NCBI RefSeq assembly: GCF_905233635.1
Contig: NZ_CAJODG010000032.1
Span: 1-32,367 of the forward strand
Origin: Selenomonas sp. AE3005
GTDB taxonomy: Bacteria > Bacillota > Negativicutes > Selenomonadales > Selenomonadaceae
Direction of reading: 5' to 3'
DNA length: 32,367 nucleotides
The notes beneath the pieces are model-generated. The model did not search any database. It saw only the letters and a program-made list of their open reading frames with translations, and was not told the origin of the DNA. This document shows positions 1-7,518 of this stretch, in pieces (within the stretch, counting starts at the first letter, position 1; each line of letters opens with the position of its first letter). Position numbers and translations under genes: made by a program.

Positions 1-115
1 CTACAAAGTTCCAAACGAAGTTTATTATGGAGCTTTTGCCAATATTGCATGACGCGCTTAAAAATTTTCAAGGTGGTCTTGACTAGGGGACCATTATAGA
101 TTAAAGCTGCTGCAG

Positions 116-144
116 TTGACGTGTCAATACTTATTATATAGAAT
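116..144 (+). promoter_or_regulatory. Sigma-70-type promoter for the TPR-like gene
   Basis: The -35 box TTGACG (116-121) is separated by 17 bases from the -10 box TAGAAT (139-144). It lies about 50 bases ahead of the ATG at 193. I see nothing definite in bases 1-115 apart from a weak TGGTC/GACCA stem near 74-93; that stretch is probably the end of an upstream intergenic region. Confidence 0.5.
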
Positions 145-192
145 AAAATCTGTACAAAAACAATCTGCGGATTTTTATGATAGGAGATAGTT

Positions 193-897
193 ATGACACA
201 AGATGAATTTCATAAACTTGTCCATGTGGTAATGGATTCCCCGGCCAAGCCGCCGGAAAACCTGTTTGCCGGTGGTATGGATAACTGGCGCGCCCGGGCC
301 CGTCTGGCTCATTTCCTCGCGATGGAAGGTATTGATAAAAATGACGAGGCGCTGGAACTGTTCCACAGCGTGGTTGAGGCCGAGCCCAACGAAGATATTG
401 CAGAGGAAGTAGAAGAAAAAGTCTTTGCCCTGCAGCGTCTCAGCAGTCTGGAACGCTCCTTAGGCCAGCACGATGACGCCCTGCGTCATATCAATATGGC
501 CATTGAACTGGCTGAATCCACGGATTTCCTCTACAAGTACATTCTGCGCGGTGAGTTATGGGCCGACCGCTGGAATCTCATGCACCAGATGGACATGACT
601 GCTGACGCGGAAACCGAGGCTGACGAACGCATCGCCGCCTACAAGGATATTCCCATCGAACACAACAGCTACCTCTACTACGGCTACCGTTTCAAAGCCC
701 AGCTATCCGCTGAACGCGGCGTCACCCTGGTGGCCAAAGATTATATGCACATGGCCCTGCACTCCATGGAAATTCCTGCCAGCTATCAGGCCGGCCTTGA
801 CAAAGCCTTTGCCGCTACCCATGACAACGCCTCCTGGATATTGACACAGGTGGATAAGGCAACCCCGAACCCCGACAACCTGCATTGGGATATTTGA
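193..897 (+). CDS. TPR-like cytoplasmic protein of unknown function
   Basis: 234-aa soluble acidic protein with no signal peptide or membrane segment. Residues ~35-110 form alternating helices with alanine/leucine spacing like tetratricopeptide repeats (for example the stretch around LGQHDDALRHINMAIELA), so a protein-binding scaffold role is plausible. The rest is helical and rich in Tyr, Trp and His and I do not recognise it. The ATG at 193 follows GGAGATAG at a normal distance and a promoter at 116-144. It is a single-gene unit closed by the hairpin at 912-956. The function is not assignable from sequence. Confidence 0.75.
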   Translation: MTQDEFHKLVHVVMDSPAKPPENLFAGGMDNWRARARLAHFLAMEGIDKNDEALELFHSVVEAEPNEDIAEEVEEKVFALQRLSSLERSLGQHDDALRHINMAIELAESTDFLYKYILRGELWADRWNLMHQMDMTADAETEADERIAAYKDIPIEHNSYLYYGYRFKAQLSAERGVTLVAKDYMHMALHSMEIPASYQAGLDKAFAATHDNASWILTQVDKATPNPDNLHWDI

Positions 898-911
898 CAA
901 GTCAATATTAA

Positions 912-956
912 ACAGCCCTGAGTAAGATTCTTACGCGGAATTTTACTCAGGGCTGT
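912..956. terminator. Bidirectional hairpin between convergent genes
   Basis: Perfect 14-bp stem (912-925 with 943-956) and a 17-base loop between the stop codons of the TPR-like gene and nagB. The T-rich flanks are weak on both sides. Its position suggests a shared terminator. Confidence 0.7.
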
Positions 957-958
957 AA

Positions 959-1720
959 TTATTTATGCGTGATACTGATACCGGGAATCCGCTCCGGCAG
1001 GAGAGCCGCCGCTTCTTCATCAACGATAACCGCCACATCACGATGCAACTGCAGGATAGACGCCGGCGCCTCCGGTGTCACATCACCACAGACGGCCTTG
1101 TACACTGCTGCGGCCTTGTTGCTGCCATTGGCCAGCAAAATTACGTGTTCGGCCATCATAATGGTCTTTATCCCCATACTGATAGCATAGCGCGGCACTT
1201 CATCAGCACTGGCAAAGAACCGGGAATTGGCCTGTATGGTTTCCTCGTCGAGCTCCACCTTATGCGTGGTTGCGGCAAATTTTACGTCCGGCTCATTAAA
1301 GCCGATATGGGCATTCTGCCCGATGCCCAACACCTGCAAATCAATGCCGCCCTTGGCCTCAATCAGCTTTTCATAGCGCTGTCCTTCCACGGTCATATCC
1401 TCGGCCATGCCATTGGGGATATAGACATTATCCTGATTTATGTTGATATGACGGAAGAAATTTTCCTGCATGAAATAATGATAGCTCTGGGGATTTTCCG
1501 GACTCATGCCGATATATTCATCGAGATTGAAGGTCGTCACCTCGGAAAAATCCAGGCCTACACTCTTATGCACGGCAGCCAGCCGCTGGTACATGGACAC
1601 AGGTGTGCTGCCCGTCGCCAGTCCCAGCACGCTGTTGGGTTTCAGATAAATCTGCCCGGCGACAATGTTGGCCGCCTCCAGCCCCATCTTTTCATAGGAG
1701 TCCGTGATGATAATCCGCAT
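959..1720 (-). CDS. nagB: Glucosamine-6-phosphate deaminase
   Basis: Converts glucosamine-6-phosphate to fructose-6-phosphate and ammonia, feeding amino sugars into glycolysis. At 253 aa it is close to the short Firmicutes NagB type and lacks the extra C-terminal tail of the E. coli enzyme. The phosphate loop GLATGSTP (33-40), the catalytic base in NLDEYIG (D67), and HIGFNEP (H138, E143) are present; N136 occupies the E. coli Asp141 position, as in Bacillus-type enzymes. A reading frame extends 19 codons further upstream, but GGGAGG lies just ahead of the ATG at 1720, so I chose that start. tadA ends 16 bases upstream and the two are probably co-transcribed. No transporter or nagA is in view, so the substrate source is unknown. 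Confidence 0.95.
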   Translation of the reverse strand: MRIIITDSYEKMGLEAANIVAGQIYLKPNSVLGLATGSTPVSMYQRLAAVHKSVGLDFSEVTTFNLDEYIGMSPENPQSYHYFMQENFFRHININQDNVYIPNGMAEDMTVEGQRYEKLIEAKGGIDLQVLGIGQNAHIGFNEPDVKFAATTHKVELDEETIQANSRFFASADEVPRYAISMGIKTIMMAEHVILLANGSNKAAAVYKAVCGDVTPEAPASILQLHRDVAVIVDEEAAALLPERIPGISITHK

Positions 1721-1736
1721 TTTCCTGCCTCCCCTC

Positions 1737-2246
1737 TCACTCCTGCGCAGCCTGTTTTGCCTGTTTCTTCTGGGCACGCCGTTCCTTAAAGAAACGTTTC
1801 ATGATACCGGCACATTCTGCCTGCAGAACGCCGGCGGTGATTTCCGGCCGGTGGTTCAGATGTTCATTGCCCGGGATATTAAATACCGACTCACAGGCAC
1901 CGGCCCGGCTGTCAGTACTGCCATAGACCACCCTGTCCACCCGGCTCATGACGATAGCGCCGGCACACATAGGACATGGTTCAATGGTGACATAGAGCGT
2001 CAGCCCCGACAGCCGCCAGCGGCCCAAGTCCTTACAGGCCTTTTGAATGGCAATGAGTTCCGCATGAGCGGTAGCGTCATGCCATATTTCGCGCATATTA
2101 TGGCCACGGGTGACAATTTCCCCGGTAGCATTGTCCACGAGCACCGCCCCAATGGGCACCTCTGCCAGGTCATACGCCAGCTGCGCCTCCTGCAGGGCCT
2201 CCTGCATATAATATTCATCATCTTTTAACGTCTGTTCCTCAGGCAT
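1737..2246 (-). CDS. tadA: tRNA-specific adenosine deaminase TadA
   Basis: Deaminates A34 to inosine in tRNA-Arg(ACG). The 169-aa protein shows the zinc/catalytic signature: HAE (H61, E63) and PCPMC (C91, C94), with the TadA-like hydrophobic segment AIVMSRVDRVVYG after it. A Lys/Gln/Ala-rich tail (last ~15 residues) is an extension. The ATG at 2246 follows GAGAGGAAAG with a slightly long spacer. It is the first gene of a likely tadA-nagB operon; the stop lies 16 bases before nagB. The cytidine-deaminase fold is shared with guanine deaminases, but the motif spacing and length fit TadA best. Confidence 0.93.
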   Translation of the reverse strand: MPEEQTLKDDEYYMQEALQEAQLAYDLAEVPIGAVLVDNATGEIVTRGHNMREIWHDATAHAELIAIQKACKDLGRWRLSGLTLYVTIEPCPMCAGAIVMSRVDRVVYGSTDSRAGACESVFNIPGNEHLNHRPEITAGVLQAECAGIMKRFFKERRAQKKQAKQAAQE

Positions 2247-2319
2247 AAGCTGCGCTTTCCTCTCTTCTCTATCAGTAAACTATAGCGTAATCTTACCTTA
2301 ACAGCAGCATTGCCGTCAA

Positions 2320-2367
2320 ATAAAAATGCCGTAACCAGCCAACAATCCCTACAGCCTGGTTACGGCA
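2320..2367 (-). terminator. Rho-independent terminator
   Basis: A 12-bp perfect stem (2327-2338 with 2356-2367), read on the minus strand, is followed by TTTTTATTT. It lies just after the stop of the small gene at 2418-2705 and before the tadA-nagB operon. Confidence 0.85.
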
Positions 2368-2417
2368 AAATCATTATAAGACTTTCCTGTTTAGTTCCCA
2401 TATAGAATAATCCCCCA

Positions 2418-2705
2418 TTATCCGGTAACATTTATCTTCCCTTCAACTTCGCTGAGGTCAACATATTCCCGGTAAAATAACGACTGCGTTGGCCGCGCAG
2501 ACAGTTCCAGACGATAAGCATTCGGTACGCCTATACCTGCCTCATTGGCAGGACGCACCTCTTTTTCCATTTCTTTCATCAGCGCGTTTGCAAATGACTG
2601 TTTATTTTTCTTGTCATCATTATAGCCTTCCTTACGCTCAAAAGAACGGTTTATCCCTGAATCCACGCCTTTTACCCGGGCGACACGCTCAATTCGGTCC
2701 AACAT
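2418..2705 (-). CDS. Small hypothetical protein
   Basis: 95-aa charged soluble protein. An N-terminal helix (MLDRIERVARVKGVD) is followed by a Lys/Asn-rich linker (~25-40), a second helix (FANALMKEMEKEV) and a C-terminal part with aromatic residues. I do not recognise a family. The frame could begin 7 codons earlier, but AAGGAGGT sits 7-8 bases before the ATG at 2705, which decides the start. The gene has its own terminator downstream (2320-2367) and the mdh terminator upstream, so it is monocistronic. No function is suggested. Confidence 0.7.
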   Translation of the reverse strand: MLDRIERVARVKGVDSGINRSFERKEGYNDDKKNKQSFANALMKEMEKEVRPANEAGIGVPNAYRLELSARPTQSLFYREYVDLSEVEGKINVTG

Positions 2706-2778
2706 GACAAACACCTCCTTTGCCATAGGCCGCCCTTCATACTAATTATATCGTATATTTTGGCCAAAGATTAAGCGG

Positions 2779-2828
2779 CAATTAAAAATAAAAAGAGACT
2801 TAAAGATAATTTCTACCTTTAAGTCTCT
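2779..2828 (-). terminator. mdh terminator
   Basis: Perfect 12-bp stem AGAGACTTAAAG (2794-2805) with 2817-2828 and an 11-base loop. On the minus strand it runs directly into TTTTATTTTTAATT. Confidence 0.9.
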
Positions 2829-2844
2829 AAAAGCTATGCGCTTA

Positions 2845-3798
2845 TTACTTCAAAGCGTCACCGAGTTTGGAGTTGGTGTTGCGGGCAGCAGCTACGCTTT
2901 CATCAAACTTAGCTTTTTCGTCGCCTTCCAACTTGTATTCAACGATTTTTTCCATGCCGTTCTTACCGAGGATAACGGGTACGCCGATGCAGAGGTCTTT
3001 TTCGCCGTATTCGCCATCGAGGTATACGCAGCAGGGCTCGAGAGCGATAGCCTCAACCATAGCGGCTGCAGCAGCGCCCGGAGCATACCAGGCGGAAGTA
3101 CCGAGCAGGCCGGTCAGCGTTGCACCGCCAACCTTCGTCTGAGCTACAGCGTCATCAAGCTGTTCTTTGCTGAGCAGCTGCGTAACAGGAATGCCGCGAT
3201 AAGTAGCCAGGCTCGTCAGAGGAACCATGGTCTTGTCGCTGTGACCGCCGATAACCGTGCCATCGATGTCGGTCGGCGTTGCCGGATAGCCAGCATCCTG
3301 CAGAGCCTTGGACAGGAAATAACGGAAACGGCTGCTGTCGAGCATACCGCCCTGACCGAGTACACGGTTACGCGGCAGCTTGGAATCTTTCAGAGTCAGG
3401 AACGTCATAGCGTCCATCGGGTTGGAGATGATGATGAAGATAGCGTTCGGAGAATACTTCAGCGCCTGGTCAACAACACCTTTGACGATTTTTGCATTTA
3501 CGCCGATGAGTTCTTCACGCGTCATGCCCGGTTTACGCGGCATACCGGAAGTAACAACCACAACATCGGAACCTTCCGTCGGTGCATAACCGTTTTCGTC
3601 ACCGATTTCAGCCGTAACGCCCGTTACCGTGGTGTCAAAGTTCAGAAGATGTGCCGTCTGCATGATGTCCATAGCCTTACCTTCGGCAAAGCCCTTCTTA
3701 ATGTCCACCAGCATAACTTCGCTGCAGAAATTCTTTACTGCCAGCACATTTGCTACGGTAGCGCCTACGTTACCTGCACCAACAACTGTTACCTTCAT
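2845..3798 (-). CDS. mdh: NAD-dependent malate dehydrogenase (LDH-like type)
   Basis: 317-aa member of the lactate/malate dehydrogenase family. It has the nucleotide-binding GAGNVGAT (7-14) and acidic D32 at the end of the second strand (NAD preference). The active-site loop MPRKPGMTR carries Arg (R88) where lactate dehydrogenases have Gln, which points to malate/oxaloacetate. Catalytic His is in GGHSD (H186) and the substrate Arg in the DSSRFR region. Malate dehydrogenase would link oxaloacetate to fumarate/succinate in a propionate-forming anaerobe. A TTG two codons upstream is in frame but only 3 bases from AAGGAGG; the ATG at 3798 has a 9-base spacer and is the better start. It has its own promoter, candidate operators and terminator. 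Confidence 0.9.
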   Translation of the reverse strand: MKVTVVGAGNVGATVANVLAVKNFCSEVMLVDIKKGFAEGKAMDIMQTAHLLNFDTTVTGVTAEIGDENGYAPTEGSDVVVVTSGMPRKPGMTREELIGVNAKIVKGVVDQALKYSPNAIFIIISNPMDAMTFLTLKDSKLPRNRVLGQGGMLDSSRFRYFLSKALQDAGYPATPTDIDGTVIGGHSDKTMVPLTSLATYRGIPVTQLLSKEQLDDAVAQTKVGGATLTGLLGTSAWYAPGAAAAAMVEAIALEPCCVYLDGEYGEKDLCIGVPVILGKNGMEKIVEYKLEGDEKAKFDESVAAARNTNSKLGDALK

Positions 3799-3857
3799 AA
3801 TCAAATGCCTCCTTAAGAATTAGAAAGCGATTGCCAAAAGTCTGTAAATTCAATAAA

Positions 3858-3872
3858 GGAAACCGCTTTCGG
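3858..3872. promoter_or_regulatory. Candidate catabolite-response (cre-like) palindrome in the mdh leader
   Basis: GGAAACCGCTTTCGG resembles the CcpA consensus TGAAAnCGnTTTCA, differing at the outer bases. It lies ~40 bases downstream of the predicted mdh transcription start, where a roadblock site would act. This is a match from memory only. Confidence 0.3.
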
Positions 3873-3886
3873 AATGGCTGTAACTA

Positions 3887-3906
3887 TGAATCACACTTAT
3901 GATTCA
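3887..3906. promoter_or_regulatory. Candidate operator at the mdh start point
   Basis: Perfect inverted repeat TGAATCA-N6-TGATTCA. It starts just downstream of the predicted transcription start (about 3910 on the minus strand), a typical repressor position. It does not match the Rex consensus. Confidence 0.4.
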
Positions 3907-3916
3907 CTACGTGATA

Positions 3917-3945
3917 ATTATAACAAAGCAATATAAAAAAATCAA
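3917..3945 (-). promoter_or_regulatory. mdh promoter
   Basis: The -35 box TTGATT (3940-3945) is separated by exactly 17 bases from the consensus -10 TATAAT (3917-3922). The leader is about 110 bases and carries the two palindromes listed separately. Confidence 0.75.
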
Positions 3946-4020
3946 TAAAAAGCGACAAATATTTTTATTATTTTTTATCATATCATAAATTTGTTTAATA
4001 GTCTTATGACCTGCTAACAA

Positions 4021-4053
4021 GAAAAATGACCGGTCAAATTGACCGGTCATTTT
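4021..4053 (-). terminator. Rubredoxin terminator
   Basis: A nearly perfect palindrome (stem ATGACCGGTC with GACCGGTCAT, 5-base loop), followed on the minus strand by TTTTTC, 15 bases after the rubredoxin stop. Confidence 0.85.
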
Positions 4054-4067
4054 ACATGACAACTATG

Positions 4068-4226
4068 CTATTGTTCTTCAAACATATCCTTGCCTACGCC
4101 GCACAGGGGGCAGACAAAATCCTCCGGCAAATCCGCAAAAGCCACGCCCGGTGCCAAATCATACTCACTGTCACCCTTGGCCTCATCATAAATCCAGCCA
4201 CAAACCGTACAAACCCAAGTCTTCAT
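4068..4226 (-). CDS. Rubredoxin
   Basis: 52-aa iron protein with the two canonical knuckles, CTVCG (C6, C9) and CPLCG (C39, C42), plus GVGKDMFE after the second. It is a one-electron carrier, typically for peroxide or superoxide reduction (rubrerythrin, desulfoferrodoxin) in anaerobes. The reading frame continues 29 codons upstream, but AGGAGG sits 7 bases ahead of the ATG at 4226 and the 52-aa product is exactly rubredoxin size. It is monocistronic with its own terminator. No partner reductase is in the window. Confidence 0.95.
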   Translation of the reverse strand: MKTWVCTVCGWIYDEAKGDSEYDLAPGVAFADLPEDFVCPLCGVGKDMFEEQ

Positions 4227-4278
4227 CACAAACCCTCCTAACACAACAAACCAATAAATAAATGTATATCGTAACCCC

Positions 4279-4376
4279 GCGCTCATGGATGAGCGCTCGC
4301 GGACGTAAATCACGTGATGTGATTTCAGTCCGCTGTTTTCTTTTGGGTACTTTTCTTTGCGCCAAAGAAAAGTACC
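4279..4376. repeat. Cluster of three hairpins, candidate dispersed intergenic repeat
   Basis: Three adjacent palindromes: GCGCTCAT/ATGAGCGC (4279-4296); a nested stem GCGGAC...GTCCGC with AAATCAC/GTGATTT inside (4299-4333); and a 14-bp perfect stem GGTACTTTTCTTTG/CAAAGAAAAGTACC with a 3-base loop (4346-4376). The layout resembles REP/MITE-type intergenic repeats. No second copy is in this window, so repeat status is unproven. Confidence 0.45.
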
Positions 4377-4443
4377 ACAGCAACTCTATTGCTTAGTTAG
4401 GAACTTCTATCTAGTTCAGTCAAAATCCTGCCAATAGCGAAAA

Positions 4444-5307
4444 TTATTTGCCGAGCCGTTCCTTAACGCCGCGAAAGAACTCATAAGGCACTGCCATATT
4501 GCCATTCATTCCGCTTCCCATCTCAATCCCGGGCCGGTTCGTTCCATGGAAATCCGTGCCGCCCGTAGGCATTAAATCATATTTTGCTATCATTTGGGCT
4601 GCAAATTCTGCATCATCAGCGGTATAGTTGGGATAATATCTTTCCATGCCATCAAGCCCCAGCTGGTGCAATTCCACAATTGCCTGTTCCTGCTGCTGGC
4701 GGTTATCCAGTTCCCCCAGACCGATTTTCTTATGGAAATGCGCGAGCGACGTCACGCCGCCGGCCTGTTTGATAATCGGCAGCGCCTCCTCAGCGGTGAT
4801 GTTCACATTAAGTCCCATCGCCACCACAGCCGGGTCAAGGTAGTTATCCCATAAAGGCTGGGCGCGGTCATACATTTGCAGCGATACCAGATAGCGCATT
4901 ACCGCATACCTGTCGAGCAGGCCCTTATAGGCAAACTGCTCCACCTGTTCCATGGTAATAGCCACGCCCTTGCGGCGGACATATTCCACAATCTCGGGAA
5001 TCTTCCCCTCTTTGACCGAACGAATCCTTTTATACAGGCGCTGAAACTCCGGGTGCTGTGCGTCAAAGCCCAGACAGACAATATGCAGCTTATGCCCCTT
5101 GAACTCTACCGTCATTTCCATGCCGGGAATAAACTCTATCCCCACAGCCGCTGCTGCCGCCTGCGCCTCGTCGTTGCCGGCAATCACATCATGGTCTGTA
5201 AGGGCAAAAGCCGACAGCCCCTGCGCTTTGGCATGAGCAGCCAGTTCCCCGGGCATAAAACTGCCATCGGATACTAAAGAATGTACATGTAAATCAATTT
5301 TTTTCAT
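4444..5307 (-). CDS. PHP-domain phosphoesterase (TrpH/YciV/RNase AM type)
   Basis: 287-aa cytoplasmic metal-dependent phosphoesterase. The four PHP motifs are visible: DLHVHS with SDG (H7, H9, D14), LTDHD (D38, H39), the GMEMT glutamate (~E64), a central LAHFH histidine pair, and GGTDFHG near the C terminus (~252-258). Relatives hydrolyse 3',5'-nucleoside bisphosphates or trim RNA 5' ends; which activity applies here cannot be read from sequence. The ATG at 5307 has only a weak SD (AGGGTTG), and the uvrC stop is 30 bases upstream, so it is probably translated from a uvrC-PHP transcript. The length fits the TrpH-like family rather than histidinol phosphatase. Confidence 0.85.
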   Translation of the reverse strand: MKKIDLHVHSLVSDGSFMPGELAAHAKAQGLSAFALTDHDVIAGNDEAQAAAAAVGIEFIPGMEMTVEFKGHKLHIVCLGFDAQHPEFQRLYKRIRSVKEGKIPEIVEYVRRKGVAITMEQVEQFAYKGLLDRYAVMRYLVSLQMYDRAQPLWDNYLDPAVVAMGLNVNITAEEALPIIKQAGGVTSLAHFHKKIGLGELDNRQQQEQAIVELHQLGLDGMERYYPNYTADDAEFAAQMIAKYDLMPTGGTDFHGTNRPGIEMGSGMNGNMAVPYEFFRGVKERLGK

Positions 5308-5337
5308 TATATATCACACAACCCTGCTATATTAAAA

Positions 5338-7164
5338 TCACTTTCCCCGCAGCTCTGCCTGAGCAGCAAAGAAATTAAACACTGCCTCGGCCGCCGGCCG
5401 GTTCATGCCCGGGGCCTGCGCCAGTTCCTCCACGCCGGCAGCTTTTATCCTGCCGATACTGCCAAAATGATTCCACAGTGCCTGCCGCCGTTTGGGGCCA
5501 ATGCCGACAATATGGTCGAGCACTGATACCAGATTGCGCTTGCCGCGCAGTTTACGGTGGTAAGTAATGGCAAATCTATGCGCCTCATCGCGAATCCGTT
5601 GGATAAGATAAAGCGCCTGACTATGCCGCGGCAGTACCACCGGCTCCGGATTGCCCTCCGTAAACACGAGTTCAAACTGCTTGGCCAGACCCACCACCGG
5701 CACGTTTTTATGTCCGGCCACCTTGCGGATAATCTCCAGCGCCGACGATAACTGCCCCTTGCCGCCATCGATGATGATTAAATCCGGCAGTTCTTCCTCC
5801 GGCAAATCCACATAACGCCGCGTCGTAACTTCCCGCATCGACAGGAAATCGTCCGGCTTGCCCTCCGTGCTTTGAATCTTAAAGCGCCGGTAGTCTGATT
5901 TCTTGGGCAGGCCGCCTTCAAACACCACCATGGACGCCACTGTTTCACTGCCCTGATTATGGGAAATATCAAAGCACTCCATGCGGTCAGGGGCCTTGGC
6001 GAGGCCTAAATAACGCCCCAGTTCCTCCACCGCACCCAAAGTCTGGTCATTAGCCTGTTTTATGCGCGCCGCTTCATCATGCAGATATTTTTCCGCATTG
6101 GACGCGGCCATCTCCACAATATCTTTTTTCGTACCGCGCTGGGGAACGATAAGCTGTACCTTGGCTTTTTGTTTCTTCTCTGACAGCCAGCGTTCCAACA
6201 AAGCCTGCTCCGTCTCCGGGACAGGCAGCGGCAGTAATACTTCCCGAGGGATAAATGTGGCGCGGTGATAATACTGCTGCAAAAAAGCCGCCAGCAGCTG
6301 CCCGTCACTTTCGTCCTCACTGCCCTGCATTAAGAAATGTTCCCGGCCAATCATTTTGCCGGCCCGGATAAAGAATATCTGCACCACGACACCGATTTCC
6401 GAACGGGCCAGCCCCACCGCGTCCTGGTCGCCGGCACCTGTGACGATATTCTGCTTTTCCGCCACTTTTTGTACAGCCTGCAGCTGGTCGCGTAGTCTGG
6501 CGGCCACCTCAAAATTATAGCTTGCCGCCGCCTGCTCCATACGAAACTGCAATTCCTTTTCCACATCTTCGGTGCGGCCTTCCAAAAACAGCAGCACCGC
6601 CCGAATCATGGCCGCATAATCGCTTTTTGCCACCTTGCCGGCACAGGGAGCCAGACACCGCTTGATATGATATTCCAGGCACGGCCGCTCCTGCAGGTGC
6701 TTGCAGGTACGCAAAGGGAACAGCCGCCGCAAAAGTTTGAGGCTTTCATGCACCGCCGTGGCATTGGTATAAGGGCCAAAATACCGCGCGCCGTCTTTTA
6801 AGATACGGCGCGTGATAAACACCCGAGGAAAATCCTCCTGCAGGGTAACCTTCACATACGGATAGCTTTTATCGTCCTTCAGGCTGATATTATACCGCGG
6901 CCGGTGCTTTTTTATCAGATTGCACTCTAAAATCAGCGCCTCCACTTCCGAGGCCGTCATGATTATCTCAAAGTCAGCGATATGTGAAACCATCGCCCGT
7001 ACCTTGGGCGTATGATTCTTGCCGGACTGAAAATACTGCCGTACCCGGTTTTTCAGCACAATAGCTTTACCAACATATATAATCCGCCCCTCGGCGTTCT
7101 TCATTATATAAACTCCCGGCTTATCCGGCAGCAGTTTTAATTTCTCCTCAACAATCTCGGTCAC
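5338..7164 (-). CDS. uvrC: Excinuclease ABC subunit C
   Basis: 608-aa nuclease that makes both incisions in nucleotide excision repair with UvrA/UvrB. Order: GIY-YIG domain (PGVYI 16-20, IIYVGKA 28-34), a Cys cluster C154, C162, C170, C174 matching the reported [4Fe-4S] site, a UVR/UvrB-binding helix pair (~195-240), the RNase H-like 3'... endonuclease half with CFDISH (397-402) and IIIDGGKGQ (463-471), and C-terminal helix-hairpin-helix repeats (~550-605). The length is normal. It starts with GTG at 7164, supported by GAGGAAG 7-8 bases ahead. The PHP gene follows 30 bases downstream. Upstream lies the structured region 7190-7380 and a palindromic control site, so uvrC may be expressed from a ~200-base leader. 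Confidence 0.97.
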   Translation of the reverse strand: MTEIVEEKLKLLPDKPGVYIMKNAEGRIIYVGKAIVLKNRVRQYFQSGKNHTPKVRAMVSHIADFEIIMTASEVEALILECNLIKKHRPRYNISLKDDKSYPYVKVTLQEDFPRVFITRRILKDGARYFGPYTNATAVHESLKLLRRLFPLRTCKHLQERPCLEYHIKRCLAPCAGKVAKSDYAAMIRAVLLFLEGRTEDVEKELQFRMEQAAASYNFEVAARLRDQLQAVQKVAEKQNIVTGAGDQDAVGLARSEIGVVVQIFFIRAGKMIGREHFLMQGSEDESDGQLLAAFLQQYYHRATFIPREVLLPLPVPETEQALLERWLSEKKQKAKVQLIVPQRGTKKDIVEMAASNAEKYLHDEAARIKQANDQTLGAVEELGRYLGLAKAPDRMECFDISHNQGSETVASMVVFEGGLPKKSDYRRFKIQSTEGKPDDFLSMREVTTRRYVDLPEEELPDLIIIDGGKGQLSSALEIIRKVAGHKNVPVVGLAKQFELVFTEGNPEPVVLPRHSQALYLIQRIRDEAHRFAITYHRKLRGKRNLVSVLDHIVGIGPKRRQALWNHFGSIGRIKAAGVEELAQAPGMNRPAAEAVFNFFAAQAELRGK

Positions 7165-7191
7165 AGTCTCACTTCCTCAGCCCATTAACGC

Positions 7192-7376
7192 CTAAAAACT
7201 TCCAGCATCGTAACCCGGCACTGCATATAACGAGGCAAGAAAACGTCCCCCACCTCAGCAGGTGGGGGCACGAATACCAAAACAGGCGGCGAGCATATCT
7301 CCCGCCTCGTTGAAACGCCAAGAGGAAGTTTTGCCTATGGCAAGCTGCCGCTTCAGCAGCCCCTGTGCCCGGCTTA
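7192..7376 (-). ncRNA. Candidate structured ncRNA or uvrC leader RNA
   Basis: Visible base pairing on the minus strand: a 9-bp hairpin CCCCCACCT-GCTG-AGGTGGGGG extended by CGT/ACG; TTGCC-ATA-GGCAA; GCTGC/GCAGC; GGCGGG/CTCGCC; and long-range pairs AACGAGGC with GCCTCGTT and AAAACTTCC with GGAAGTTTT. A promoter-like GATATTATAAAG lies just upstream (7378-7388) after an A/T tract. There is no open reading frame and no T-run terminator before the uvrC GTG, so it may be a processed leader. A 6S-like RNA is possible but the bulge is too asymmetric for a confident call; no riboswitch core I know fits. Ends are approximate. Confidence 0.5.
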
Positions 7377-7377
7377 C

Positions 7378-7386
7378 TTTATAATA
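7378..7386 (-). promoter_or_regulatory. Promoter -10 region for the leader RNA/uvrC
   Basis: TATTATAAA on the minus strand, preceded by a poor -35 (TTTTAT) within a long T tract. Together with the palindrome at 7394-7429 it makes a plausible regulated promoter. Confidence 0.45.
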
Positions 7387-7393
7387 TCATATT

Positions 7394-7429
7394 ATGCTGT
7401 ATAAAAAAAAAATTTCTTGTATACAGCAT
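7394..7429. promoter_or_regulatory. Long inverted repeat upstream of the leader RNA/uvrC
   Basis: Perfect 10-bp arms ATGCTGTATA (7394-7403) and TATACAGCAT (7420-7429), with a 16-base spacer made almost only of A and T. One arm overlaps the -35/spacer region of the minus-strand promoter. The arms include CTGTATA, like an E. coli LexA half-site, but the spacing is wrong for LexA. Confidence 0.4.
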
Positions 7430-7473
7430 TCATTATTCTTATAGAGAATAATTGCCATGCCCCTACATTATCA

Positions 7474-7502
7474 TTGACCGCCTAAAAAATTTGTGCTACA
7501 AT
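7474..7502 (+). promoter_or_regulatory. accC promoter
   Basis: The -35 box TTGACC (7474-7479), a 17-base spacer and the -10 box TACAAT (7497-7502). The leader to the ATG at 7613 is about 100 bases. Confidence 0.7.
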
Positions 7503-7518
7503 TCATGACATAGTTGTT

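Noticed and set aside
965..1789. Long open frame antisense to nagB (~274 codons)
   Set aside because: It lies fully opposite a clear NagB, lacks an RBS, and has low-complexity His/Arg-rich composition typical of a shadow frame.
2836..3816. 326-codon open frame antisense to mdh
   Set aside because: It mirrors the codon pattern of mdh and has no RBS or recognisable domain.
7192..7376. SRP (4.5S) RNA, RNase P RNA, cobalamin, FMN, SAM or c-di-GMP riboswitch
   Set aside because: A short GTGCCGGG stretch recalls 4.5S RNA and GAGGAAG recalls RNase P, but the defining cores of all these families are absent.
7394..7429. LexA (SOS) box near uvrC
   Set aside because: The arms resemble E. coli LexA half-sites but the spacer is 16 bases, and Firmicutes LexA uses GAAC-N4-GTTC.
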